DNA of 64,000 nucleotides, taken from Tetragonia tetragonoides (Eukaryota; Streptophyta; Magnoliopsida; Caryophyllales; Aizoaceae). Shown here one piece after another: positions 1 to 11,900 of this stretch. Each line of letters starts with the position of its first letter. Position 1 is the first letter of the stretch. The translations under genes and the position numbers were made by a program. Under the pieces are notes generated by a model. The model saw only the letters and a list, made by a program, of their open reading frames with translations, was not told where the DNA came from and searched no databases. The stretch covers positions 1,738,501-1,802,500 of the forward strand of contig CM076148.1 in the NCBI GenBank assembly GCA_038025085.1, given 5' to 3'.

Positions 1-2760
1 TGACTAATTTACTTCATTCTATGTTCTTAACAACAGTTATCCTTCCAAAAAAATCTTAGTCCACTAGGAGATTTCTCTCCTTTGACATGTAGGACCTGCA
101 CAATGCCTCTGACAAGTCGCGGTTCTGAGTTTGATACAGCGAGGTGGGCTGCAGCGATAACAAAACCCCCTAAGTTAGTATGCCGTCTTGGTTTTACAAT
201 TTGCAATCTCTTAGTTATTACTCTATTTCTCATTAGAGGATGCCTATAGTTGCTTGTGAATCGTGAATTATGAAAATTTCTTGTTACCTGTTCTAACTTG
301 GATATGTTGTATGTTGAGGTCATCATTAGCTTACAGGCACAGTTAAGCTACTGAAGTTATATATTGAACAAGTGAGTATCTCTATTAAGTTTCAGCTTTG
401 TTTTTATGTATTTTTTTTCCTTTATGGTGTTATCCGTGTTCATATGAATTCATGGCTCTATTCTGCCATTGTGCTTTTGGGCAAAAACTAGAAGTATAAT
501 AACTGTAACATCATGCTTTATACTGAGACTATTTATTTGCCTACTTTGCTAATGTTTTGACCTGAATAATTCTCAAGTCTGTTTTAGCTACTTGTGAGCG
601 AATATAAAGGGATTGTGAGCGTTTGTGCTGTCTTTTTTGAGACTTATGAGTAAACTTGGTGTTACCAGCTTGATTCAACTTAGTCAGTGGGAAAAACATG
701 ATCAATTCAAGCACTTTTAGTTTTAGAGGTAGACTTTTGTTGAAGTTTCCATGTCCAACTGACCCTCAAGTTATTTGCAATTATCAGTAGGCAAATGTGC
801 AATTGACTATAAGTTGTGGAAAATGATTTGTTAGCTTGTATCTGTTAATTTTTTATAACAGGTTCTATTAGACCTGGTAACTATTTTCTGTTGCTAGCTA
901 GTATTGTTATTCATTCTGTCTTAATTAATTAATCGAGTGTGTTCTCGTTGTCTCTGTGTCTCTCGGAGTGTTTCCTCTTTGTCTCTGCGTCTCTCTTTTC
1001 CCTGCTTGCTGATTATGGTGATTAGGAGTCTCTAAATACATCACCTGCTATGTTGAATTTGTTTGAAAGCAAGAAATTGTTGGAAAACATTAGTGTAATA
1101 AATCTTGTAATGCTTATACTGCTGTATGCTGCTTTCATTCAGAAGTAATCTTGTCTCACATCACATCTTTTGCATTTTGATCACTAGCAATTGTGTCTTT
1201 GTCAACCTCTTTTTTTGACAATCTTAGATCGTTAGGTTCATGTATTATTGACAATCAGCTTTCTGCTCTTGTTGAAGGCCTATGAAGACTGATCCTTTTT
1301 TGGATTTAATATCAACATATTTCTTCTTTTAATTTTTTTTTTCAGTAGTTGTAATTTGTCTCTATCAACTCAGATCAAATATTCTGTACACCCTCAATTC
1401 ATAGAAGAAAATGATTAATGCTCTATGTCCCCTCTTTTTAAAGAAGTTTGTTTTAACTATTTAGTACCACTGTCCACTTAGTTTTCTGTATCAAATGGTC
1501 CACCCATGTGATGAGGATTTGGTCCTTTTTCTCATTTCAGAGCAAATCCCTTTGATGATTTGAACATACTTTGCCTTCATTGTCTGTCTTTCCAGTTCAT
1601 AATACTAATGAATAGTATGTAGCTCTGAGCCTTTTGGTTGAGACTTGATCCAACTATTTTAAGTTTAATTTGAATGAGGCATACAACATTGTGTTTGCTT
1701 TGTGTTGGTTTTCTTTCTTTTCTTTTTGCGCAGTATCTGATTACATTTTGGCTAATGCTTGATGGCTTACAACTACTTAGCTACATTTCCTGACCTTAAT
1801 TCCATATGATCATTGTGTTTATAATTCTCCGAGGTCTCGTTGTACTGGAATGCTTTGACTCTGTGAGCATATTGTTGTGCAAGATCAAATTAAGTCCATG
1901 AAAATGTTTTGTTTTTGGATTATGTTTCCTGTATATCGAAATTCTGACATGGTGTCTGATTGGTATTATACTGGTTTAGTATCATTGAGTGTTTCAGTAT
2001 TTGGTTAAGGATTACAGCATTACATATTGTATGTGGTCCAAATAGTTAGCTTAGAATTAGGTCCACTTATTTCAAACCCTCTTTAATTACAGATTGATAC
2101 CTGAAAATTTGATTTTAGTCTTACATCAAAGAATGGGAAAATTGGAAAGTGACGATGTTTTTTAGAGGGACCCTTAGTTGAGCAATTAGTCTACTTCTGA
2201 GTGACCTGGCAATGTCTGAAATCTCTATTACTTATGTTTATGACAGTGATAGCACAGTAAACAGCGTAGCATACAGAAACAACATTACGTGGAGTTGGTA
2301 CAGTCTAGGAATTGTGTGGAGATGGGGTAACCGATGTGGACCAATTGGAGTCATCTGAATGCTGTTTGAAGTCCAACAGAGGAGATTACTGAGGTAAGTT
2401 GAAGTATTTTGAGTATCTAAGCAAGCGGTAAAGACTAAATTTCGTGTCGTTGCAGGAGTTATCGGCTGTTGGCTTGAGTTTGGGTGCGTCTGTAAGGTCG
2501 AGCAACGGAAGCATTAGTATTTAGTAACAGCTTGTAAGTGTCAGCAGGCAAAGAATCATGTAACTGCGTGCTGTTTGCCTCAGGTGGTCGGAATGCTGCT
2601 ATGTATGTTCGAGCAATTTATTGTGGTTACTTGCAAGGAGGCTTGTATCGCATCTTTGGAGACATGTCAAGCGAGATAGCAACTAAGCAGTATTTCAACA
2701 TAATCTACACAATGTATTATTGGTTTTCTTCTAATAAGTGTATGTCTATGTGATTTAGGT
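1..2760 (+). other. T-rich intron/UTR-like DNA with a possible spliced 3' end
   Basis: No convincing protein-coding gene is visible. The + strand is T-rich like plant introns. A donor (GAG|GTAAGT, intron from 2394) and an acceptor (TTGCAG|GAG, intron to 2455) would define a 62-nt intron, near the plant minimum. This could be the 3' untranslated end of a gene that starts left of the window. A short open stretch of about 38 codons ends in TGA near 2357 and may be a last coding exon, but I do not recognise it. RNA-seq would be needed to confirm it. Confidence 0.25.
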
Positions 2761-3630
2761 TGTATCTAGGAATACACCCTGAGTTGCAAAAACGCAACAT
2801 TAAGCTAATTCCTATGTGATTTTATCGGGTAAATTAAACAAACGGCATGGGAAAAATTATATGCGTCATGAATGATGAATCGAAAAGCCGTCAACAGTAT
2901 CATCCAACTCACTAAAGTTCAAAAAAGCTTTGACAGTATATATCATCCAACTCACAAGTCTTTCAAGTACAATCAGAAAGGTTACATCAGACTATCAGAG
3001 GCATTAGAGTGACTTCTTTGGTCGAGCATGAATCTTCACTTTGTGGAAACCTTCCTATGGCATTGACAGCGACCTGAATTGGTGTAATTATTATATGAAG
3101 ATTATGCTTGATTGGTTGCACTTATCTTGCCATCATTATCATTGTCATGAGAAATTATTTCGTGCCCTCTCTCTAAGTGGCGTACCCGGAAAATATAAAG
3201 TTTGGATACAAAATTCTTCAAATAGGTGCTATAAGTAGAAAAATAACGAAATTATACAGAATTTTAACTCGTGCATCGCATGCACATGGTTACTAGTGAA
3301 ACTTTATACAAGAATAATGGGGAGAAAAAAAAAAGCTGAAAAAATGGTTGCAGAGGACCATACCCCAAGGCCAAAGGATAGGTCTGCCCTTGCTCCCCAG
3401 TCTCCAGTCTCCAACTCTCCATTCCCCACGCCTCAATCTCCACCTTCGTAATAGTAATTGAGAATTTGAGATGTTAACATTAAAATTTAACTCATAGACA
3501 CAATTATGGAAAAATCCTTTGTCGAGAAGGGGGGGGGGGGGGGGAATAAATCATGGATGATTTTAATCATTTTATGCTTCTATTTGCTCTGTGTTTTTTT
3601 TGGTTTTTCTATATAATTATTGATGACTTA
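2761..3630. other. Intergenic DNA, no gene seen, with a poly-G run
   Basis: I see nothing coding here. A run of 16 G lies at 3529-3544, next to AT-rich DNA. Confidence 0.5.
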
Positions 3631-3761
3631 GGGTGCGTTTTTTAGAGCTTCTCCGTTCAGTTCAGTTCAGTTCAGGGGTGATCATACATAAGTACGGCTC
3701 GGTTCATTATTGTTCAATTCAGTTCAGTGGTGTTCAATTCAGTTCAGTTCAGTGATGTTAA

Positions 3762-3850
<89 letters not shown>
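3762..3850. repeat. (ATT)n microsatellite
   Basis: About 30 uninterrupted ATT units. A second array of the complementary triplet lies about 110 bp downstream (3958-4021), so the two can pair as a hairpin. The poly-tyrosine reading frame here is an artefact. Confidence 0.95.
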
Positions 3851-3851
<1 letters not shown>

Positions 3852-3957
3852 ACAACCATACAAAAATTTTTGCAAACAAACTAGAACGAGTCAAGTGTTA
3901 TACTAATAATATTTTCAAACAAACCAATTAAATTAAATAATAATAATAAGAAGAAGA

Positions 3958-3958
3958 A

Positions 3959-4022
<64 letters not shown>

Positions 4023-4045
4023 TTAATAGTTATTATTATTATTAT
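3958..4045. repeat. (AAT)n microsatellite followed by a short (TTA)n
   Basis: AAT units run to about 4021, then a short TTA stretch. It is the complement of the array at 3762-3850. Confidence 0.9.
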
Positions 4046-4193
4046 GTTCCAGTTCAGTTCAGTGGTTTTCAGTCAGTTTAGTGGTGTTCGATTCAGTTCA
4101 GTACAGTTTTGTGGTGCTCGGTTAAGTTCAGTTCAATTCAGTTCAATTCAGTTCAGTTTAGTTCTGGTAAGTTCAGCTCTAACAAACGCACGG

Positions 4194-5500
4194 GTGGATA
4201 TCTTTCGGTCAAGGTTTTTGTTTTTACACAAAATCTTGTATTTTTTTTTTTTTTGTTGAAAAGGCAAGACAACCAAGTTAACCTCCATTAGAGGTTAACC
4301 TAAGATGCCTTCATTAACAGATTAGTGAAGGACTTAATACAACAAATTACAACCAAGAACAAATAAACAGGAAGACTAAAAATGATACAAACTTAGATAA
4401 ATCTAAAAAAGAACATCTTTCACTTCCATTTTCATCTTGTTCATCAGCTCAAGAACACAAGAAACAAAGAGAATCAATTCTTCAAAATCCTCTTATCACC
4501 ATCAACTGAAGCTTCAAATGGCTGAAAACCATGGCGAAAACGCATGACCAACCGACATTCTTCAAAGACAACAAGCTTAAAGTTGAGGAAAAATAGATCT
4601 GAGAAATCAAACCAAATTTATGCAACCAAAGCCTAAATTGATCAAACTCCCATAAAGCTGAGCCAACTTACGTTATCTTCTACAAAAAACTTTTTTTTTT
4701 TTTGATTAAAGGTTTCAGATCTGAGATTTGTTGAAAAATTTAAAGTCTAAAACCTCAAACTTCTTGTCATCTAAAATTAAATAGACAACCACGAAACTCC
4801 GCTAAATACCCATAACGTTCAAGTTCGTCGGAGGGGCTAGAAGACCAGCAAAGTCGACCAAAAGACCTCGCCGGCAACCCCGACGGCGACCCCAACTGCG
4901 ACAAGGAAGACTTCAAAAATCTCTCTCTTTCGTCCAAAGAACAAACCAAACAGATCTGAATTTTTTTTATTATTTTTTATTATCCAGATCTGAAAAAAAG
5001 AGAGCAAGAGAGAGATAGAAGTGGCTTGAGGAAGAAGATTGACTAGAAATGTGCTTGAAGGAGGGCTAGGAAGCTTGAGGGAGGGCTTGGAAGCTTTGGG
5101 CGGCTGAAGAAATTCTTAGGAGAAGACTAGGGTTTCTAGAGAGAGAAGCTCTCTATCTAGAAACCCTGTTTATATATGGAGGCAGCCTTAAGGTGATCAG
5201 ATCCTTTTATTTAAGCATAATATCATGCTGACATTATGCTTCTATATTGAGGTAGTCTCACCTTAAGGCGGCTTCATACAAGACTTATTGTTATTTTTAT
5301 CATCAAAGTTAAGGTTCGTTTTTACTCCCTAATTTTTTGTTACATTTAACAAAAATGAAGGTGACATTTTTTTTTTCGGTTTGGTAAAGAGCTTCTTCTT
5401 TGGGCGTGGCTAAAGGGTACCACAAAACTCATTAATGTGAGTTTTTGATAGAGCATGGGAAAAAGTGGGGTGTATGGGATAAAAACGCTTACAATGATGG
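4194..5500. other. Intergenic, no supported gene
   Basis: No gene seen. A MITE-like copy lies at about 5174-5290 and shares its ends (GCCTTAAGGTGA / CACCTTAAGGCGGC) with copies at 7815-7925, 19905-20025 and 49055-49170. Around 5385-5420 is a short block that recurs inverted at 61455-61520. Confidence 0.5.
5174..5290. mobile_element. MITE family B, copy 1
   Basis: An element of about 110 bp with inverted ends built on ACCTTAAGGC. Sister copies in this window are at 7815-7925, 19905-20025 and 49055-49170. There is no coding capacity. Confidence 0.5.
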
Positions 5501-6929
5501 GGGTGTAGACACAAAGTCCAGAATGTTTTGATAGGCTTGAGACGAAGGTGGCGCATGAAGTCATGGAATACGTAATAAAAGTATAAAACTGGTTTGCCAT
5601 TAACATGACAGGCTATGGACGAAGAATGAACCGTCAAAATGTGTTAACAATTACGAGTACATTTTTTGGTGACATACTGCCAAAAACTGAGCATACATGT
5701 CCGAGTTTATTACCAAACCAAATTCTTCACGGAATTCTTTTTCTAATTAGTTTAAGTTTAATTTAAACCCGTTGTGCAATATTGACTTCTAATCATATTA
5801 GTTTTGGAGATTGGGTGCAATGAATCTCAATGCACTCGCTTTAATCCTACATTACTAACACCTAATTAATAGGAGTATATGATTAGTAATCTCAATGCAC
5901 TAGCTTCTTTAATCCCAGGCATGCTTCTTGTCATTAGGAGAGTTGAGTTTCTAATTTTTCTTCCTCGTTATTAGTAAATTATTAGGATGCTTCATCTTGA
6001 AAGTGGTCAACTAGCTACGTAAAGGATTTTCTGTCTCACTTTATGTGTCGTTTTTTGTCTCATTTTTTTTAATATATTTGACACATCAGTTTTTAAATTT
6101 AAAATTATCCATTGAGAATTTGAGATGTATAACGAAACTACGGACGAACAAGATGTTTAGTCAGTTAGAATAATAGAGAAGATTAGATATATAAAATGAG
6201 ACAGAGGATTCGAATTTTTCATGTATATATACGACATAAAGCTACAAAGAAAATCAATTGAATTTGAAGTTGACATGATTTGACAAATTTGTTATACAAT
6301 ACTATAATCATGTCACTTATTTTTCAACATACTCTAAAACATATCGAGACAAAAACAAAACAATTCATAAGATGGATGGATGTACAATGTGTTTATGCAA
6401 ATCTCTCTCTTGAACTCTACTTGTTGAGTACTTGGGCAGTTGAATTTTAGGATGTGGAGGAGCAGGAGACACACCTGGCACCATAAAAAAATTGACCAAA
6501 GGAGTGGATATATGCAGCTACACATCGTCATTTGTCAAAATATCAGGTGGATGTTCAATGTGTTTATGTTACAACCAGATCTTTCAGGATGGTGTCAAAG
6601 GCCCTATATGTATGTAGAATCTAATCAATTAATTAAAAGGATCATGTGTTCGTCCACCTATTGATATATAGTTAGGCCATGTTTTTTTAACGGAATGGTG
6701 CGAGACGATGATGAACGAAACGACGCAGATAATGGAAAAAAAAAATGAAACAAAGTGCAGTACACAATGCAGAACGGAACAGAATACAACATAAAAACGA
6801 CAAAAAGAACAAGTCCTTAGTAGGGAACAATTTTACCAATACAACGATAATCATCACGCCCTCTAAGACAAATTACCCAAGTAAAATTATATTATATTTG
6901 TCTAGAGAGAATGATTATTACATTGGCAA
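5501..6929. repeat. Duplicated block X (upstream of MATE-1)
   Basis: This non-coding block is repeated in the same order and orientation at 14631-17000 (X'). Matching anchors include GTAGACACAAAGTCCAGAAT at 5506 and 14635, the region around 5760-5990 versus 14830-15110, 6170-6300 versus 15809-15970, and 6395-6929 versus 16460-17000. X' carries extra insertions. The duplication is much less diverged than the MATE coding sequences. Confidence 0.8.
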
Positions 6930-8230
6930 AATCACTTTTTCAGTTAATAATGCCATACGTGATGAGCCCGATGATTGATTAAATTAGGTGGTTAATAATA
7001 TATTTTTTTTAGTGGTAGTGAACTAGTGACCATCTTGCTGATGTTGATGTGTTATGTATTGTTTGCGTTCGTTGTCCTGGTGTAACTAAATTAGGATTGG
7101 GATTTTTGTAGCGTACATTAATGTTGTAGTTGTTGTTTGTGGTGGAGTGGCTTTTCTGGCACTATGACAACTAACAACTAGTAACAAGGCTATCACAAAT
7201 AGCAAATGTCATCTACATCAGTTTTTGGATCATTTAGGCATCTGTAATGATCAACCGTGGCCCGTGGGTGTCACTATTGTCTTCATGGTTTTCTTTGTAA
7301 TAGATTTATCTCTTGGTAATAATGAAATATAAATTCCCTTTTGATTTAGCCCTTTCCCTCCCTAAAAAAGTATTATCTCTTATAATGAGTAATAATAACA
7401 AAAAGATAAAAAGAAACTTTTATAACACGGTCTTTTCGTAACTTTTGATAAGACGATGATCACATTTAACTAAAATAAGGGTCACGCTAAATTTCAATAA
7501 TTAGGCGTTGACAAGTGAGCACACATATAGACACAAGTGGGGTTCCAACCCAAAACTAATTGGCAATAGGTGGAGTAACCCAATTGCTTACATGTATGCT
7601 CAATACCACTAAATCTTTCCATATGAGACACAAACCACTTCAACACGGTTCATAAAAAGTGATCCATATACATTTTTCAATAGTAATCTCATTTTATTGT
7701 GAGTTGTTCTCACACAAGACTTACACTATTAATAATAATGATGAGATCCTATCAAAAAAAAAAAATAGTAATAATTATGATGATGATATTTTTATGTCGT
7801 AACTAGTTAATACTACTATAAGAGAGCCTCAATGTGAGACCCTTCATATAAGCACACATGCTGAAGTCATTCTTGGTCATAGAGGTAACCTTACCTTAAG
7901 GCCGCCCTATAAAAAACTTATTGAATAACCACCAACCATATTGTGAGTGTCCAACAATTTTAGTCAGCGTTACTTCTTTTTTTTTAATTTTTAATTATAG
8001 GCATCAACAAACTTAAAATAGTAACTTTTCATAGACATCTGTACATAATCTGAATTCACATTATTTACCAAAAATGTAATCTATTAAATGGTAATAAATA
8101 TCCATTAAAAGCAAGCCACCCCACCCTCCAACCTTACTTATTATATTTTGAATTTGAATATCCTATGTGTACAATAAAGAATACATCTCCTACGGACCAA
8201 TCCAACTCAAATCAATAGGTGAGTTATACT
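6930..8230. other. MATE-1 upstream region with MITE fragments
   Basis: No gene seen. The stretch 7412-7728 resembles the elements at 19075-19195 and 42425-42575 (shared ACGGTCTTTTC and TCACACAAGACTT segments). A family B MITE lies at 7815-7925. Confidence 0.45.
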
Positions 8231-8340
8231 TCTCTCTCCACCTAGCTACATAGAACCTCTCCCCTTCTCTCTTTTTCTCTCTCCTGCCCACTCTCTCTCT
8301 CTCCTGCTCATTTTCCCTCTCTCCTGTTCGTGGACTTCAT
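8231..8340 (+). promoter_or_regulatory. CT-rich (pyrimidine) tract upstream of MATE-1
   Basis: Long TCTCTC-type tracts sit 150-260 bp before the MATE-1 start codon and just upstream of its TATA box. Such Y-patches/CT repeats are common in plant core promoters. A role here is inferred from position only. Confidence 0.4.
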
Positions 8341-8380
8341 CTGCCTCTCCAAGCTCCACGTAGCTAAGTGGAGGTGGGAG

Positions 8381-8388
8381 TATATAAA
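8381..8388 (+). promoter_or_regulatory. TATA box of MATE-1
   Basis: TATATAAA lies 104 bp upstream of the ATG at 8492, which leaves room for a short 5' UTR of about 70-80 nt. Confidence 0.6.
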
Positions 8389-8491
8389 AATTTGCGCATA
8401 TTAAACCATCCTTTGCCTATCTATCAATTTTGTTACATATACATAAAACACAACCACACACCACAGGCAAAGAGAGCCAACATACACAAAA

Positions 8492-8868
8492 ATGGGCTCT
8501 AACGAACGCACATACGATGATGCGCCCCTCCTAGCACCGCCGGCTAAGCACGGCAACGGCGCGGCCACGGCCGAGGCCGAGGCGAGCTCAGAACTCGAGG
8601 AGACCCTTACGAGCCAAGACCTGTCCGCGGCCCGACGGCTATGGCTTGCCACGTGGATAGAGATGACGTACCTAGTTCCGCTAGCGGGGCCCGCTATCGT
8701 GGTGTACTTGCTTAACAACGTAATCTCTATGTCCACCCAAATATTTTGTGGTCATCTTGGAAACCTTGAGTTAGCTGCCGCATCCCTCGGTAACAACGGT
8801 GTCCAACTTTTGGCTTATGGCCTCATGGTATGTCATCAAGCACTTGCTCTCCACATACTCTATTATTT

Positions 8869-8908
<40 letters not shown>

Positions 8909-11900
8909 TATATATCTCCCAAAAAAATTAATTAAAACTTACAAAATTATTTTACTTTTTTTTTTCCTCCGATTTTTATTTTATTTGATATATGGGCGGG
9001 TGGCCACATGGAGTATCCACATAAGTTTTTGATTCTTTTGGTTTCTCAATTAGTGCTTAAGCTATTTTTTTGACTTGAACTTATTAGGTGAATAAGTGCT
9101 ATTAATCAGAGAGAAAATATATACACTCTCATTCAGTTCAGGAGTGATCGCGTGTCACTTTAGTGATACTTAGTTCAAAAATATAGATTTTGTCTCACAT
9201 AGAAAATTTAGTCTAATTCTATTCAACTTAGTTAGTGATATTGAATTCAATTCAATTCGATGATATCGAATTCAGTTCAATTCAATTCAACTGTACAGAA
9301 TGCACCCTTTGTGCACATGAAAAAAGGAATTTTCCCATTACGAACTCTTTGTTAGGAATTTATTATCTAGTACAGTATATCTTACTAATATTTTAGATTA
9401 GCCTAATATCATATAGATTAGCATAAATTCCCTAACACCTTTTTCCCTTCCCCACTAGTCCTCATGACCCGCTATCACTAGGCTATGATTGTTTGTCCTT
9501 GTTAATTGATCACACTTTCGTACTACTACTACCACTTGCATTGCCTCTGGTGTATTAGGTTTCAGGATGTCTTGGCTAGTGATTAGTACTGGGGTATTGT
9601 GTATATTAGGTTTTAGGTTCAATTCGCTGCTCTCTCTTGTATATATTGGTGTCGTACTGATCTTTGTACCTCATCTGAACCAAACAAAAATGCAAGTGGG
9701 TGGTATGTATTGAGACTTTGAGAGTAGCAAGTCGTATCACTCAAGTGGGTGCTGTGGATCATTAGTAACCATTCAAACTTGAGAGAGTTTCAAGTTTTCA
9801 ACTTTCAATTATAGATACGTGTCATCAATTGTCAAGTAATGCCTGTGAAGTGTGAATCTTGGCATTTCAAGTCAGATTCCTGGCCAATTTAACATGGTTT
9901 TGTTTTTGAGTGAATTATATGGTTTTTGTTAAGTTAGAAGATGCCACGTCCTAAACGTTATAATTAAGGTGTTTACTAGTAATGTTCATACAATTAGCTT
10001 AATTAGCTTATTCTAGATTTTATCATAAGTAACCTTGGCCCTTGAGTTGTAGACTTGTACGACTCTCACTCTAATCACCTAATTTTTAACGGCCAATTTA
10101 CCAAATCGGTCTTTTTAATGACACCCCATAGACATATTGGTATATTTTTTTGCACCGGCGACATTAAGGTCTATTTTTGAAACTCTGGTCCCATTTAAGT
10201 CAATTTTTCTCTTGAACCGGCCAAATAAGTCTTAAAACCACACCGGAGTTATTTTTTCTCGTTTCATTAAATACTAATTATTTCGTTCTCCTTTTTCTTT
10301 TTCGCTTAATCGGTGATGGAATCTGAATTTCAGTACCAAAATCTCATTGGTGCTTCTAGCTGTTGATTCATCTTTGAAATCCCATTCCAGTGTTTTTAAT
10401 TTTTTCTCCATCAATCACAATCATATTTCTCTTGCTCTTCAGTTGTTATTTGTTCTCAAAAGATGCAACTTTTGAATCGAATCATTTCTTGCAACCCTTC
10501 ATCATAATTGTCAACAACATACTATTTCGCTTTATCAAAGTATTTGAGAGAAACCCAAACCCCTTTTGCGCCCAATTTCAACCTTTCAATTTTTTTTAGA
10601 TTTTTCTCTAGCTCATCCAACAATGGCAGAAATGAGGTAGCTAGTAACCAATGAGATAATAATAATCAATCAGGTGACAAGAATTTTGATTGGAATGATG
10701 ATTTAGTATCTTCATCATGGTCTACTGGGTTAACCATAGACCACTTTGATGGTGAAGTTGTGGGTCATCATGTTGGTGATAGCCCATCTGGGTCAGGTTC
10801 AAGCTCGTGTCTGGGTATGGGTATGGGTATGAATTTGAGCTCGGAATGTCAAAAAATGGCACCGTTAATGGGCAATGATAAAGAGTGAGTTAGGAGGTGT
10901 AGTGACTAAGGTTGAAGATGACGATAGAGTTTAATGAACAAACTCAAAGTTTACACTATAAATTGATATAAAGAAATTAAATTTAGTGAAAAAAACCGAA
11001 GCAAATAGTTAGTGAATAATCAAATGAGAAAAATCGATCCGGCAACCTTTTAAGACTTTACAGGCCGGTTCAGGAGAAAAATTGACTTAAATGGGATCGA
11101 AGCTAAAAAAAATAGACCTTAATGTTGCCAGCGCAAGAAAAAATACCAATGTCTATGGGGAGTCATTAAAAAGACCAATTTAGTAAATTGGCCAATTTTT
11201 AACTATTCATAGTCCTTTAACCAATAAAACAGAGTTTGCTGGTGGTTAATTTAACACAAAAACCATGGTACTACAATAATTTTGCTTTTCTTTGTCATAA
11301 TTTTGCATTTGAGAGAGGTTGTTTCTATACATCAAGCTTTCAATGATTAAATTAAACTGTCAAAAAGTTGAAAAGAGACAACAAATGATGGTGCTAGCCT
11401 GCTAGGCCTAGATTGAGTGATCATGAGTGTATCTAAAAATCGGATATTAGAAGAAAATTCGAAATTGCAGATATCCAATTTTTTGGATAATGTCAAATCA
11501 GAGTTTTGGATGTTTTTGAACATTAAGGGTTCGTTTACTTGCTTGTAATCAAATTCAATGTAATGTAAACTTTTGATAGAGTAGATGTGGGGTGAGAAGG
11601 GAAGGAGTGGGAGGGGAGGAATGAGAAAACTGAGGTTGATTACATGATCCAATGTAATCACAATTGCTCAACTTTTTTCATGTAATGATGATTACTTTGA
11701 ATAATGTAATTACTCTCACATTTTTTTCATATCTTTTCTCCCCATGCTTCCCTTTTCCCCTCACATCTACCCTTTAAAATAATTGCGTTGCATTACATTT
11801 GATTACAAGCAAGTAAACGCTACCTAACTACTTAGTATGGTTTGGTGAATGGGTAAGATATATGTAGCTTTACCTTTATTAAAATTGCGAGCTAATCATT

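Larger units (their letters stand above)
3631..4193. mobile_element. Short TIR element with TTCAG repeats and triplet microsatellites
   Basis: The ends are inverted: the left end reads GGGTGCGTTTTTTAGAGCTT, and the right end read backwards gives CCGTGCGTTTGTTAGAGCTG. Inside are dense TTCAG/TTCAA pentamer repeats on both sides of two facing microsatellites: (ATT)n at 3762-3850 and (AAT)n at about 3958-4021. No target-site duplication was found, so the superfamily is unknown. Related TTCAG-rich DNA recurs near 9120-9306 and, in reverse, near 49950-50450. Confidence 0.5.

Noticed and set aside
27..326. 99-codon open frame on the - strand at the left edge
   Set aside because: No recognisable domain, and the surrounding + strand looks like intron/UTR. 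Kept as non-coding.
2538..2753. 71-codon + strand frame
   Set aside because: No similarity recognised. It probably lies in a 3' UTR or intergenic DNA.
3710..3931. Open frame with a long tyrosine run
   Set aside because: It is a translation of the (ATT)n microsatellite.
8401..8736. 111-codon - strand frame over MATE-1 exon 1
   Set aside because: It is a shadow of the GC-rich first exon of MATE-1 on the opposite strand.
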